The position numbers were made by a program, and so were the translations under genes. Of a stretch of DNA of 64,000 nucleotides, positions 37,689-47,569 are shown piece by piece (position 1 is the first letter of the stretch; every line of letters begins with the position of its first letter). Source of the stretch: an uncultured Lachnospiraceae bacterium (lineage in GTDB: Bacteria > Bacillota > Clostridia > Lachnospirales > Lachnospiraceae). Under the pieces are notes generated by a model. That model made no database searches. It worked only from the letters and a program-made list of their open reading frames with translations, and was not told the DNA's origin. The stretch lies in NCBI GenBank assembly GCA_934401915.1, contig CAKRSV010000003.1, positions 186,001-250,000 of the forward strand, read 5' to 3'.

Positions 37689-38636
37689 ATGGGGAAAATA
37701 GACATTCACGCAGATGATTATGCGTTGACGCCAAACACATCGAAAGATATGCTGGAATGTATGCAGGCAGGAAAACTGGACAGTATCAGTATCGTGCCGA
37801 ATACGTCCTGCTTTGAAGAGTGCATGGAGCTGTTGTATGAAAGGATACCGCAGCTCCCGTTTTTGCCAAAAATGTCTGTGCATCTTGACTTCGTGGAAGG
37901 AAGGAGCCTTGCACCGGAGGGAATGACAGAGCTGCTGACAAAGGAAGGAAGCAGTCTGATGGGACTTTCATGGGGAGGCCTGTTCAAGTTGTCCTATCTG
38001 CCGTGGAAGCGGGCTCAGGCCAAAGAACAGCTTAAATGCGAGATCCGGGCGCAGATCCAAAAAGTGCAGGACGCGGTAAAGAAGTGCCGGGAGATTGCAC
38101 AGCAGAGTCAGGTACGAGTGGAACAACAGGGACTCCGCATCGATTCACACCAGCATGCGCATATGATACCGGTGGTGTGGGAAGCTGTCACGGAGGTAGT
38201 GGCGGAAGAAAACTACTCGCTTGAGTATATCCGCAATTCGAAGGAACTCTTATGGCCGTTTGTGTCAAAGGTGTCGCTTTGGAAAACTTACCGCCCGATC
38301 AATTTTGTCAAGAACAGACTGCTTTCCTGCTATTCGCATAAGGCGGACCGCTATTGCAGAGAACATGGGCTGGATCAGATGTATCTGTGGGGGCTGGTTA
38401 TGAGTGGACGCATGGATGCAGACCGGATCGGAAAGCTGTATCCGGCCATTGCCGGAAAGGCAGATAAAAAGGGACGGACGCTCGAGATTCTTTTCCATCC
38501 GGGGGCAACTCTGCCGGATGAAGTGACAGAGGAGATCGGGAAGGAAGCAGCAGAGGATTTTTACCTTACAGAGGGTAGAAAGATCGAATATCAGGCAGTG
38601 ATGAAAGGCGGGTTCAGACAGGATCTTAGCGAATGA
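37689..38636 (+). CDS. ChbG/HpnK (YdjC) family deacetylase
   Basis: A 315-residue metal-dependent deacetylase-fold protein with the motifs IDIHADDYALTP, MSVHLDF and DSHQHAHMIPVV, which hold the metal ligands. Family members remove N-acetyl groups from chitooligosaccharides or lipid-linked sugars. With the GtrB-like gene just upstream, a lipid-linked N-acetyl sugar is a reasonable substrate (inference). Its 3' end overlaps the convergent SGNH gene by 11 bases. Confidence 0.9.
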   Translation: MGKIDIHADDYALTPNTSKDMLECMQAGKLDSISIVPNTSCFEECMELLYERIPQLPFLPKMSVHLDFVEGRSLAPEGMTELLTKEGSSLMGLSWGGLFKLSYLPWKRAQAKEQLKCEIRAQIQKVQDAVKKCREIAQQSQVRVEQQGLRIDSHQHAHMIPVVWEAVTEVVAEENYSLEYIRNSKELLWPFVSKVSLWKTYRPINFVKNRLLSCYSHKADRYCREHGLDQMYLWGLVMSGRMDADRIGKLYPAIAGKADKKGRTLEILFHPGATLPDEVTEEIGKEAAEDFYLTEGRKIEYQAVMKGGFRQDLSE

Positions 38637-39594
38637 TTTGCTGAAGCTCCGGAACCTCCTCTTCCAGAATCTGCATGAAATAAGCAGCTCCCTCGTCGTT
38701 TAGGTGGTCAGAGTCAGAGAAGTAATCCAGGTTGCCACGGAACCTGGCGTCATAGGAATAATCATAATAACTGACACCTGTGTCAGATGCAATGGTATTC
38801 ACCTTCTCGGCAAACTCGGAGAGAAACTCAGCGGATACCAGATCACGATAATACTTCGAAAAGGGAGTGGTGATCAGGACAGGCGTGATGTTGCGTTCTT
38901 TACAGTAGGAGATGATCTCGCGCAGCTCTTCCTCGCGCTCAGGCATGAAATAGGTGTCCTTGTTGGCAAAATGACGATCATAGCGATCCTGTGCGCGCCG
39001 CTGGAACTCGGCAACATCGTCGCCGGTATCGGCGGCGAGAGCGATCAGAGACAGCTTGGGAAACAGCTCGAGGATATCTTCCCCGGCTGACAGGATAGGT
39101 AGCCTTGTGGTGACGATGTCGGTAAAAAGATCGTAATCCGGCATATTCTGAGGAGAAAGACAGTGGTAATATTTAACGCTTAGAGCCTGCGCCTCGCTGT
39201 CGGTCGTTACCTCGTTATTGAAGGAGAAATAAGACACAGGTATAAACAGAACGCTTCCGGGAGCCAGATAGCTCCCGTATTCTTTTAATATCGCATAGTC
39301 GTAATTGAAGGTCTGGCTGACGTTGCCGTAGTTAAAGCAGGAATAGCCGCGTTCCTCCAGATCTGTATATACGAAGTCATAGGCACCATGAGAGCTTCCG
39401 ATGTTGGCAACCTGTATGTTTTCGACCGGATTCCCCAGTGTGCTGAACTTGGCAAGATCCAGGTATTTCGCCTCATCAATTTTTCGGTAGGGCTTGTTGA
39501 GAAGGCAGATCACCAGCAGTGCCGCCGCCGGAAAGGCAAGGCATTTTACGATCAGTTTTATAAAATCCAAAGTCTGTTTTTTATTTTCCTTCAT
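38626..39594 (-). CDS. SGNH/DltD-like acyl-decoration partner protein
   Basis: A 322-residue protein with one N-terminal membrane segment (CLAFPAAALLVICLL) and an extracytoplasmic SGNH-type domain. GSSHG at the nucleophile position (NIGSSHGAYDF) and SDSDHLNDEG near the C-terminus match the catalytic Ser and Asp-His of SGNH esterases and of DltD/AlgX-type proteins. GAGG precedes ATG 39594. It is 20 bases downstream of an MBOAT gene, as in dltB-dltD, suggesting O-acyl transfer to a surface polymer. Confidence 0.85.
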   Translation of the reverse strand: MKENKKQTLDFIKLIVKCLAFPAAALLVICLLNKPYRKIDEAKYLDLAKFSTLGNPVENIQVANIGSSHGAYDFVYTDLEERGYSCFNYGNVSQTFNYDYAILKEYGSYLAPGSVLFIPVSYFSFNNEVTTDSEAQALSVKYYHCLSPQNMPDYDLFTDIVTTRLPILSAGEDILELFPKLSLIALAADTGDDVAEFQRRAQDRYDRHFANKDTYFMPEREEELREIISYCKERNITPVLITTPFSKYYRDLVSAEFLSEFAEKVNTIASDTGVSYYDYSYDARFRGNLDYFSDSDHLNDEGAAYFMQILEEEVPELQQIIR

Positions 39595-39614
39595 ATTCTT
39601 TTACCCCTCGTCAC

Positions 39615-41060
39615 TTAAAACTGGAAATAGATAAATTCGGTTGCGATTCCCTTGTTGGAAAAGAGGGCGATCACGACCAGAAGCAAAACATAGATCAGCC
39701 AGCGTACAAGAAAATTCTGCCTGCTGATCAGGGCGATCACATCCTGCTTGAGAGAGATGTAATCATAAATACCGAGAATGACCACAGAGAAGAACATACC
39801 AAACATGGACACATAGGGCATATCCAGACAGATCACCGCAGTTTTCAGATAGTTGACCGGCCGGGAAGCATCCCAGAACAGTCTGGAGAGGATCCACAGA
39901 GCATCCTGAATGGTGTTTGCACGGAAAAAGATCCAACTGAGGCAAAGCAGAATAAAGGTGATGGGCAGCTGCCACCAGTGCTTTTTGTGAGTAAGCCGGA
40001 TACCGTTTCGCTCTTTGGGGTAGAGAAAAGACTCTACGATCTGCAGAAAACCGTGGATGCCGCCCCACAGGATGTAGGTCAGACTGCTTCCATGCCAGAA
40101 GCCGCTGACCAGAAACGTGATCATCAGGTTCAGACAGTGGCGGAAGCGTCCGACGCGGTTGCCGCCCAGCGGAATGTACACATAGTCACGAAACCAGGTG
40201 GAAAGGGAGATATGCCAACGGCTCCAGAACTCTTTGATCGTAAATGAGTAGTAGGGACTTTTAAAGTTGGTCATAAGCTCAATTCCGAAAAGTCTGGCAC
40301 AGCCGATCGCAATGTCGGAATAGCCGGAAAAATCACAGTAGATCTCAATGGCAAACATAACGGTGACAATGATAAAGACAAGACCGACATAGCTTCCGGC
40401 ATTGTTGTATACCTTATCCACGACGGCAGCAAAGACGTCGGCAATCACCAGTTTTTTAAAATACCCCCACGCCATCTGACGAAGCCCGTAAGTGACGTTC
40501 TCGTAGGAAAAAGGTCGCTCCTTTTTGTATTGCGGAAGCAGGCTGTCCGCTCTGCCGATCGGTCCTGCCAGGAGCTGTGGGAAAAAGGAGACAAACAGTG
40601 CATAATATCCAAAGTGCTTTTCCGCGGGAATCTTCTTCTTGTAAACATCGATGAGATAGCCCATTGACTGAAAAAAATAAAAGGAGACGCCGGCAGGGAG
40701 AAGGATCCGCACGGTGATGGGCTGCATCGGAAGCCGGCCTGCGTCGATCAGGACATTCAGACGGTCGATCAGAGGCGAAGCCGTCTTATAGAACAGCAGG
40801 ATCAATACCAGAGGGAGAATACCGCCAAGGAGACAGCTGCGCCGCCCGGTATCTGCTGTACAGTTTTCCAGCTTTCTGGCAAGAAAGTAGGTAAGAACGG
40901 TCGTCAGAAAGAGCAGGATCCCATACCCGACATGCAGATTCATATAGAAGACATAGCTTGCCACCAGCAAAAAAATCCAACGGTACTTGTGCGGAAGCGC
41001 ATAGTACAGAAGAAAGACAACTGGCAGAAATATGGCAAAGGTCATGGAATTAAATAGCAT
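39615..41060 (-). CDS. MBOAT family O-acyltransferase
   Basis: A 481-residue multipass protein. Family signatures are QLLAGPIGRADSLLPQ, EFWSRWHISLSTWFRDYVYIPLGGNR and NLMITFLVSGFWHGSSL, with the catalytic-type His in GGIHGFLQ. It moves acyl groups across the membrane onto polysaccharide. GGAG before ATG 41060 and the family N-terminus (LFNSMTFAIFLPVVFLLYY) set the start. It forms a two-gene unit with the SGNH gene under its own promoter. Confidence 0.95.
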   Translation of the reverse strand: MLFNSMTFAIFLPVVFLLYYALPHKYRWIFLLVASYVFYMNLHVGYGILLFLTTVLTYFLARKLENCTADTGRRSCLLGGILPLVLILLFYKTASPLIDRLNVLIDAGRLPMQPITVRILLPAGVSFYFFQSMGYLIDVYKKKIPAEKHFGYYALFVSFFPQLLAGPIGRADSLLPQYKKERPFSYENVTYGLRQMAWGYFKKLVIADVFAAVVDKVYNNAGSYVGLVFIIVTVMFAIEIYCDFSGYSDIAIGCARLFGIELMTNFKSPYYSFTIKEFWSRWHISLSTWFRDYVYIPLGGNRVGRFRHCLNLMITFLVSGFWHGSSLTYILWGGIHGFLQIVESFLYPKERNGIRLTHKKHWWQLPITFILLCLSWIFFRANTIQDALWILSRLFWDASRPVNYLKTAVICLDMPYVSMFGMFFSVVILGIYDYISLKQDVIALISRQNFLVRWLIYVLLLVVIALFSNKGIATEFIYFQF

Positions 41061-41122
41061 AGTTTCTCCGTTCCGGAGCTCTCGCGGCTCCCTGCTGGAA
41101 TCTGATTTCCAAAGATAGTAAC

Positions 41123-41151
41123 AGTTTAGCACAAAGTCCGGAATTAAACAA
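41123..41151 (-). promoter_or_regulatory. Promoter of the MBOAT-SGNH unit
   Basis: Minus strand TTGTTT (41151-41146), 17 bp, TAAACT (41128-41123) with extended TGC. The predicted start is near 41116, 56 nt before the ATG. Confidence 0.65.
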
Positions 41152-41205
41152 TTCATGGAGAAGTCGAAAGATCGCCCGGTATAGGAGCTTATATGGCAAT
41201 GCAGA

Positions 41206-41235
41206 TTGCCAAAAGCATACCAATGATGGTAAAAT
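41206..41235 (+). promoter_or_regulatory. Promoter of the multipass protein at 41347
   Basis: TTGCCA (41206-41211), 18 bp, TAAAAT (41230-41235) with TGG before the -10. Confidence 0.6.
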
Positions 41236-41346
41236 ATGTGAGAACAAATTTCGGGAAAACCACAGAGATTCCGGATAGAGCGATGCGGGCTCAAGAGTTG
41301 AGTACGTGCAAAGAGAAATGCTGGTACGAGGGAGTAACTGGAAAAG

Positions 41347-42957
41347 ATGAAGGAACGAAGGCGTAGATCGATCAGGGACTGGATGCCTGAGCTATTGTTT
41401 GGGATGGCGGGCGCAGGAATCCTGTGCGTCGGGAAAAGTATATACGAGACGACAGATTTTAGCGGAATTGCAGAAGGACCGGCCTTTTATCTTCTTTTTT
41501 GGCTGGTGGGAAGTGTTTTGACGGCGGCGTTACTGTATGGTTTTGACATGCTTCTGAAGAAAACGGGTTGTATCCCGCAGTGGGAAAAATGCCGGAAAGT
41601 CCTAGAACGAAAGGAAGCCTTCTGGATTCTTGGCGCGACCCTGCTTGCGGTCTATGGGTTTTGTTATCTCTCTTATTTTCCGGGAACATATGCGTATGAC
41701 GCCCCGCCGCAGACCTATCAGGCGTATGGCAGAGATCCGCTGAATACGCATCATCCGGTGTTCCACACATTGTTCTGGGCGCTGTGTCTTCGAATTGGAA
41801 CCGGAATCTCCGGAGGAAATGAAGCGGGGGGGCTGGTCGTTTACAGTGTGTGCCAGATGCTTTTCGTAGTGGCGGTTACGATGTTTACCGTGTACTGGAT
41901 CTACAAGGCAACGAGAAATGTCTATGCGACGCTGGCTGCTTACCTGTATTATCTGCTGACGCCGATGCTGCAGCTTATGTCGTTCAGTCTGACCAAGGAT
42001 ATCCTCTTTTCCTGTTTTCTGATCCTGTTTTGTATGTCACTGGTGCAGGTGGTGAAGAATCCGGGAGGCAGGTATCTGGCTGCCGTTTTCGGAACGGGAC
42101 TTCTGGCCTGCCTGTTTCGGAACAATATGGTTTATGTGGTGATGCTTGCATTGATCGCGGCATTTGTGCTGCGGTATATGTCTAAGATCCGGTTAGTGCT
42201 TTTGGGCGTGATCTTTGCCTATTATATTATTATGAAGGTCTTGTTTCCGGTGATGGGTGTGCAGGAAGGGGAAAAAAGTGAGACATTTCCGGCGGTGCTT
42301 GTACAGCTTAGCGGCATCTATGTCGATCATCCGGAAGTATTGGACGAGGAAGAAAGAGAAATCATTCTCTCATATATACCGGATGCAGAGGCATTCAACC
42401 GCCATTTTGCCGATTATGTAAAAAGTTCGTTTAATAACAAACACTATGAGGAAGACCCGGAGACATTCTGGACGACCTATTTTCAGATTCTGGCAAAAGC
42501 ACCGGTGGAATGTCTGTGTCTGTTTCTGGATCTGAACGTGGACTACTGGTATCCGGGGGCGATGACTCCCGATCCGTACTCGGCTCGCAGATACATTGAG
42601 ACGGATACTCTGGAACGGGAGATATACTGGGTAGATAATGCCGGTTTGCTTCCGGGGGTGCATAGCTTTTATGAGAAGGTGGCAGACCATGACAGCTGGT
42701 TTATGAAGATCCCTGTGCTCTGTTATTTTTATTCGCTTGCCTTTCCATTTGTCAGTATGGTGGTATGTCTGTATCTGATGATCAAACATAAAAGGAAAGA
42801 AGGCATTGTGGTATTTACTGTGCTCATAGGGCTGTTCCTGACGTTTATTCTGGGACCGGTGAGCAATTTCCGCTATATCTATGGATATTATCTTGCCTTT
42901 CCGCTGTATTTCTGTATCGCAGCGGGGAAGACTCCGAAGGAAGAGATAGGAAAATAA
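41347..42957 (+). CDS. Multipass membrane protein, GT-C-like (resembles DUF6020)
   Basis: A 536-residue protein with about a dozen membrane segments. After the third comes SYFPGTYAYDAPPQTYQAYGRDPLNTHHPVFHTLF, an extracytoplasmic loop with Asp and His that recurs in this family. The C-terminal half has a soluble region (about 310-440), then three more segments. Function is not established; membrane fold and neighbourhood suggest a polyprenyl-linked glycosyltransferase. The MBOAT gene follows after only four bases. Confidence 0.7.
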   Translation: MKERRRRSIRDWMPELLFGMAGAGILCVGKSIYETTDFSGIAEGPAFYLLFWLVGSVLTAALLYGFDMLLKKTGCIPQWEKCRKVLERKEAFWILGATLLAVYGFCYLSYFPGTYAYDAPPQTYQAYGRDPLNTHHPVFHTLFWALCLRIGTGISGGNEAGGLVVYSVCQMLFVVAVTMFTVYWIYKATRNVYATLAAYLYYLLTPMLQLMSFSLTKDILFSCFLILFCMSLVQVVKNPGGRYLAAVFGTGLLACLFRNNMVYVVMLALIAAFVLRYMSKIRLVLLGVIFAYYIIMKVLFPVMGVQEGEKSETFPAVLVQLSGIYVDHPEVLDEEEREIILSYIPDAEAFNRHFADYVKSSFNNKHYEEDPETFWTTYFQILAKAPVECLCLFLDLNVDYWYPGAMTPDPYSARRYIETDTLEREIYWVDNAGLLPGVHSFYEKVADHDSWFMKIPVLCYFYSLAFPFVSMVVCLYLMIKHKRKEGIVVFTVLIGLFLTFILGPVSNFRYIYGYYLAFPLYFCIAAGKTPKEEIGK

Positions 42958-42961
42958 TAAT

Positions 42962-44497
42962 ATGGGTATTACTTCTTTTACATTTATCTGTTTTTTTGCA
43001 GGGATACTGATACTGTACTATCTGATCCCGAAAAAGCTGCAGTGGGGATTTCTGCTTCTGTGCAGCGTTGCCTACTATCTGTTATCGGGAAATGGATTTC
43101 TGATCTTATATCCCCTGTTTTCTGTGACGGCGTGCTATGCAGGGACAAGGCTTTTTTTGAACACACCGGAAGAGCAGACCGGGCGCAGAAGAGCGATCCT
43201 CTGGCTGACGATCGCGGCAAATCTGGGCGTGCTGGTGGTGCTCAAATATGTAAATTTCGGTATTTATACCATAGACGGGATCGCAAAGCTGTTTGGCAGT
43301 TCGGAGGAACTGATAAGAAGTGTGGATTTCATGGTGCCGCTGGGGGTATCGTTTTATACGTTCTCCCTGCTTGGATATGTGATCGATGTGTACAATGGGA
43401 TTGCGATCCCACAGAAAAACTATGCAAAGCTGGCGTTGTATGGGATGTATTTCCCTGTGATCCTGTCGGGACCTATTTTGAAGTACCGGGAGCATGGAGA
43501 GCAGTTCTTCTTGCCGCATCCATTTTGCTATGCAAAAGTGACGCGCGGTCTGCAGCGGATGCTGTGGGGCTTCTTTAAGAAGCTGGTGATCGCGGAGCGG
43601 CTGGGAACGCTGGTGGATACGGTTTACGGGCAGTATGGAGAGTATCCGGGCGCATATATCTGGTTTGCGACCGTGTGCTATGCGTTCCAGCTCTACACGG
43701 ACTTTTCAGGTGGTATGGATATCGTACTCGGCATTTCGGAAAGTTTCGGGATCGACCTGCCGGAAAATTTCGAGACGCCCTTTTTCGCGAAGAGTATCTC
43801 AGAATACTGGCGCAGATGGCATATTACGCTCGGTGTATGGATGAAAGAGTATGTATTCTATCCAGTGCTGAGAACGAAGGCGTTTACGAAGCTGAATAAA
43901 AAGTGGAAAGAAAAGTTTGGGAAGAAAAAGGGAAAGCAGTATACCACATTTGCAGCAATGTTTATCCTGTGGTTTACGGTGGGCGTGTGGCATGGAGGCG
44001 ACTGGAAGTATGTGATCGGCTCCGGACTGCTGCACTGGTGCTACATCGTGCTGGAGGAACTGCTTGCAGCACCCTGCGCACGCGCGATGGACAGGATGCA
44101 TATCCGTGCCGATGGCAAGGGCATCGCCGTGGTCCGTGTGCTCCGGACCTTTTTCCTGGTATGCATCGGAGATCTTTTTTTTCGGGCAGCATCCGTCGGG
44201 GATGCGTTTGCCATGCTGGCAAAGGCAGTCGCAGTGTGGAATCCGCAGATTTTATGGAACGGAGCTCTTTTGAATCTGGGGCTGGAGCCGGAGGAGCTGC
44301 TGATCGCGCTGGTGTCGCTTCTGATCCTGTGGTTGGTATCGTGTCTGCAGCAGAAGGAATCGGTACGGGAGAGAATTGGCAGGAAACCGCTTCCGGTTCG
44401 CTGGGTCATCTGGTATGCGCTTTTATTCTACGTGATCCTGCTCGGCTGTTATGGACCAGGGTACAGCGCATCGGAGTTTATCTATCAGGGATTTTAG
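42962..44497 (+). CDS. MBOAT family O-acyltransferase
   Basis: A 511-residue multipass acyltransferase, second of its kind here. Motifs: VPLGVSFYTFSLLGYVIDVYNG, MYFPVILSGPILKYRE, EYWRRWHITLGVWMKEYVFYP and WFTVGVWHGGDW, with LLHW at the catalytic His position. Distinct from the one at 39615, so probably a different acyl group or acceptor. No SGNH partner is adjacent; the nearest are at 47749 and 60667. It may transfer the acyl group held by the carrier protein at 52631. Confidence 0.95.
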   Translation: MGITSFTFICFFAGILILYYLIPKKLQWGFLLLCSVAYYLLSGNGFLILYPLFSVTACYAGTRLFLNTPEEQTGRRRAILWLTIAANLGVLVVLKYVNFGIYTIDGIAKLFGSSEELIRSVDFMVPLGVSFYTFSLLGYVIDVYNGIAIPQKNYAKLALYGMYFPVILSGPILKYREHGEQFFLPHPFCYAKVTRGLQRMLWGFFKKLVIAERLGTLVDTVYGQYGEYPGAYIWFATVCYAFQLYTDFSGGMDIVLGISESFGIDLPENFETPFFAKSISEYWRRWHITLGVWMKEYVFYPVLRTKAFTKLNKKWKEKFGKKKGKQYTTFAAMFILWFTVGVWHGGDWKYVIGSGLLHWCYIVLEELLAAPCARAMDRMHIRADGKGIAVVRVLRTFFLVCIGDLFFRAASVGDAFAMLAKAVAVWNPQILWNGALLNLGLEPEELLIALVSLLILWLVSCLQQKESVRERIGRKPLPVRWVIWYALLFYVILLGCYGPGYSASEFIYQGF

Positions 44498-44633
44498 ATG
44501 TGCTGGAAAACGATGCTGACCGGAACAGACGACTATTATAAATTTGAGGATGAACTGCTATAAAAAGGTGACAACCCGCTGTTACCTGTGTTAAACTGAA
44601 ATCGTATACTTATTAGGAAGTGGGAGGACCCCT

Positions 44634-45575
44634 ATGGACAAAATAGCAATTTTGATTCCTTGCTATAATGAAGAAAAGACGATTGCCAAAGTGGTGAGGG
44701 ATGCTAAGAGTGCATTGCCGGATGCGGTGGTGTATGTTTACGACAATAATTCAACGGATCGCACAGTAGAACTGGCCAGAGAGGCAGGTGCGGTGATCCG
44801 TTATGAGCATATGCAGGGAAAAGGAAATGTCATCCGCAGGATGTTCCGCGAGATTGAGGCAGAGTGTTATATCATGGTGGACGGAGACGACACCTACCCC
44901 ATGGAATATGCCAGGGAGATGGCGGACAAGGTGCTTTTGAACAATGCGGATATGGTAGTAGGCGACAGATTGTCCTCCACTTATTTTACAGAGAATAAAA
45001 GACCGTTCCACAATTTCGGCAATACGATCGTGCGGAGCAGCATCAATCGGTTATTCCACTGCGAGATCAAGGATATTATGACCGGATACCGCGCATTCAG
45101 CTATGGTTTTGTCAAGACGTTCCCGATTCTTTCCACTGGATTTGAGATCGAGACGGAGATGACGATCCATGCGGTATACAACAACATGCAGATCGAGAAT
45201 GTGATCGTTGATTACCGGGACAGACCGGAGGGAAGCGAGTCCAAACTCAATACTTTTTCGGATGGATTTAAGGTGCTCCATACGATCATCAAGCTGTATC
45301 GGGATTACAAACCCCTCGGATTTTTCGGTCTGTGTGCGATCATTCTGGCGCTGGTGGCGGTACTGCTGTTTATTCCGATCCTGATAGCTTATCTGGAGAC
45401 AGGGATGGTTCTGCGGTTTCCGACCCTGTTTGTCAGCGGATTCGTGGGACTGGCGGCTCTGCAGTCTTTCTTTTCCGGCCTGATCCTGGAGAATATCGCA
45501 CTCAAGAACCGGCGTGACTTTGAATACCGGCTTACACTGGTGACAAGAAGGATCCCGATGAAGCAGGAATCTTAA
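44634..45575 (+). CDS. DPM1-like GT2 glycosyltransferase
   Basis: A 313-residue transferase with AILIPCYNEEKTIAKVV, VYDNNSTDRTVEL and DGDDTYPMEYA, and two C-terminal membrane segments (FGLCAIILALVAVLLFIPILIAY and a following one). The fold matches polyprenyl-phosphate sugar synthases. It would load a lipid carrier used by the GT-C-like proteins. It stands alone between the MBOAT gene and a bidirectional terminator. Confidence 0.9.
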   Translation: MDKIAILIPCYNEEKTIAKVVRDAKSALPDAVVYVYDNNSTDRTVELAREAGAVIRYEHMQGKGNVIRRMFREIEAECYIMVDGDDTYPMEYAREMADKVLLNNADMVVGDRLSSTYFTENKRPFHNFGNTIVRSSINRLFHCEIKDIMTGYRAFSYGFVKTFPILSTGFEIETEMTIHAVYNNMQIENVIVDYRDRPEGSESKLNTFSDGFKVLHTIIKLYRDYKPLGFFGLCAIILALVAVLLFIPILIAYLETGMVLRFPTLFVSGFVGLAALQSFFSGLILENIALKNRRDFEYRLTLVTRRIPMKQES

Positions 45576-45600
45576 GATAACGGAGATAATGAAAAGGCTT

Positions 45601-45650
45601 AAAAAAGGTGGACAAGTCTCTCGTGAGAGAGGGATTTGTCCACCTTTTTA
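45601..45650. terminator. Bidirectional terminator
   Basis: AAAAAGGTGGACAAGTC and GATTTGTCCACCTTTTT form a 17-bp stem with one G-U pair and an inner CTCTC/GAGAG. T-runs lie on both strands, serving the converging genes at 45575 and 45700. Confidence 0.85.
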
Positions 45651-45699
45651 TATAATTAAGGAAATTGCCTGTATGCAGTGGGGAAAATCTAAGCAGTTG

Positions 45700-47466
45700 T
45701 CATTTGTCCGTGAGCTGGTATACTTCATAGACAGCGTCTCCGGCGGTGAAACGGTCAACCAGTTCGCATTTCTTCTCATAAGTATGCCGGAAATACATGA
45801 CCACCGGATGCTCGTCGGAATACAAATCCTGACGGAAGATAAAGCGTACGGAGGGACTGTCGGCCAGCTCCTGCCCAAAATCGCCGATGCCATGCTTTTG
45901 CAGCTTTGTTTGGCTGTTCGGGTTGCAGACCACGCCCCAGTTAGTATAGAAGAAATTGTTGTAGGTATCCTGACCGGGGGCAAAGGCTGCCTCGCAGTAG
46001 TTGTCGAGGGTACCGGTATTGTAACTCCAGATATAGAAGTTTTCCGGATTGGCATGGCAGTAGTCCTTCAAGCCGTTCCAGACGGCTTCCTTGCTGTGGT
46101 AGGAGCGGTCGATATCGGTCTTGGTGCAGTATATGGATATGGCGCTGAGAAGGATGACACACGGAAGTGCGGCTCTGGCAAGGGCTTTCTTTTCCAGAGG
46201 AAGCAGATGAAAACCCAGGAGGATCCCAAATAAAACCATAAAGTCTGTGAGCAGCAGCGGCTGTATGATCCGTTTGGGGAAGCGCCCCTCATACAGCACA
46301 TAGGCCCAGCTCACCGAACGCCCGCCAATATAGAGAAGATAGACGAGCAGGGCGGTCAGGTTGCGGGAGCGACAGATCAGCAGGAGCGTCAGGATAAAGA
46401 GAAGTCCGACGATCAGGTTGAGCGGCTGCATACCATCTCCATAGAAAAACACGCTGACACTTCCGATGACGACGTTTTTCAGCCGGGAAGTCATGCTTGT
46501 GCGATTCTGGTAGCATTGTCTGGCGATATCGTGCATGGCCTTCCAGTCGTCGAGATCCATCCCGTATCCGATGTAGGGCGCCCCGTTTCTTCTTTCGTTG
46601 TATTCTTCCTCCGAAATGCCGAGGGCGGAAAGCTGGGAGGAACATTCCTCGTAGGCAGGCCAGGTGTAAAAGTCGCCTACCCGCTCGCGATAATGGTTGA
46701 TCTTGACAAAATCAGCCCAGGGCTGGGAATGGTAGGCCGCCTTGTGGATGCCAAACAGGATGCCCATCCCGAGAACCAGGATCCCGAGAAAGACGAGGAG
46801 ACGGAAAACAACCTTTTCACAGCCTTCCCTGCGGCCGATGATCAGCTTTGCCAGCCACAGCATACCGGCCATGGGAAGCATCAGATAGAAGATATTCTGG
46901 CGCATGCTGAAGGACAGAAAGGACAGGATAAAGGTTGGTATATTCTGTTTCAGGAAACCTGCTATCGGCTGATTCATCCGGCTTGTGGTAAAACAGAACA
47001 GGGCAGACGCCGCGGCAACGCCTGCGGTCGTAGTATATTGCGCCTCTGAAAGCACGTTCAGGTCCACGGCAAAAAACAGAAGAAGGAAGAGCATACAGCC
47101 GAAACAGAGATCAAAGGACGGACGATCTTCGTGGTGTTTCCGGATGGTGAGGCAGCGGCTGTAGACACAGTAGAGACTGTAGATCTGTACGGCGTGCTGG
47201 AACAGACCAAACCATGGAAGAAAGGAGCATAGTCTGTAGAGCTGGCAGAGAAGCCAGGACAAAGGGTACAGAAAAAACAGTACGTGCGCATCCGGCTGTC
47301 CGGTATAGGCGCCGGATAACGTGCTGTACATGCCCCAGTCATCATTGATTCCGTCCACCGGACGGATAAACAGGATCTCAAAGATATAAAATAAGAAGAG
47401 AAGAGCCAGGAATAAAATGCGGTAGTAGCTCATGCTTTTTTCTTTTGGCTGACTGAATGTGATCAT
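45700..47466 (-). CDS. Multipass membrane protein, GT-C-like
   Basis: A 588-residue protein with an N-terminal membrane helix followed by RPVDGINDDWGMYSTLSGAYTG, an extracytoplasmic Asp-Asp pair, and about ten more membrane segments to ~450. The C-terminal ~130 residues are soluble. This layout resembles GtrII/GT-C transferases. AAGGAG precedes ATG 47466 at ten bases; a second ATG 33 bases on is possible. Function unproven. Transcribed alone against the main direction. Confidence 0.7.
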   Translation of the reverse strand: MITFSQPKEKSMSYYRILFLALLFLFYIFEILFIRPVDGINDDWGMYSTLSGAYTGQPDAHVLFFLYPLSWLLCQLYRLCSFLPWFGLFQHAVQIYSLYCVYSRCLTIRKHHEDRPSFDLCFGCMLFLLLFFAVDLNVLSEAQYTTTAGVAAASALFCFTTSRMNQPIAGFLKQNIPTFILSFLSFSMRQNIFYLMLPMAGMLWLAKLIIGRREGCEKVVFRLLVFLGILVLGMGILFGIHKAAYHSQPWADFVKINHYRERVGDFYTWPAYEECSSQLSALGISEEEYNERRNGAPYIGYGMDLDDWKAMHDIARQCYQNRTSMTSRLKNVVIGSVSVFFYGDGMQPLNLIVGLLFILTLLLICRSRNLTALLVYLLYIGGRSVSWAYVLYEGRFPKRIIQPLLLTDFMVLFGILLGFHLLPLEKKALARAALPCVILLSAISIYCTKTDIDRSYHSKEAVWNGLKDYCHANPENFYIWSYNTGTLDNYCEAAFAPGQDTYNNFFYTNWGVVCNPNSQTKLQKHGIGDFGQELADSPSVRFIFRQDLYSDEHPVVMYFRHTYEKKCELVDRFTAGDAVYEVYQLTDK

Positions 47467-47569
47467 ACGACAGGCTCTCCTTTGCAGATGGCGTCTGAAT
47501 AATTCCGGGTTGACAGGAATATAATGTAATTGCAGGCAGGAATGGTTTCAGACATTTACCTTTTGAACC

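Noticed and set aside
47510..47525. TTGACA with TATAAT on the plus strand
   Set aside because: The two boxes are only four bases apart, so they cannot form one promoter.
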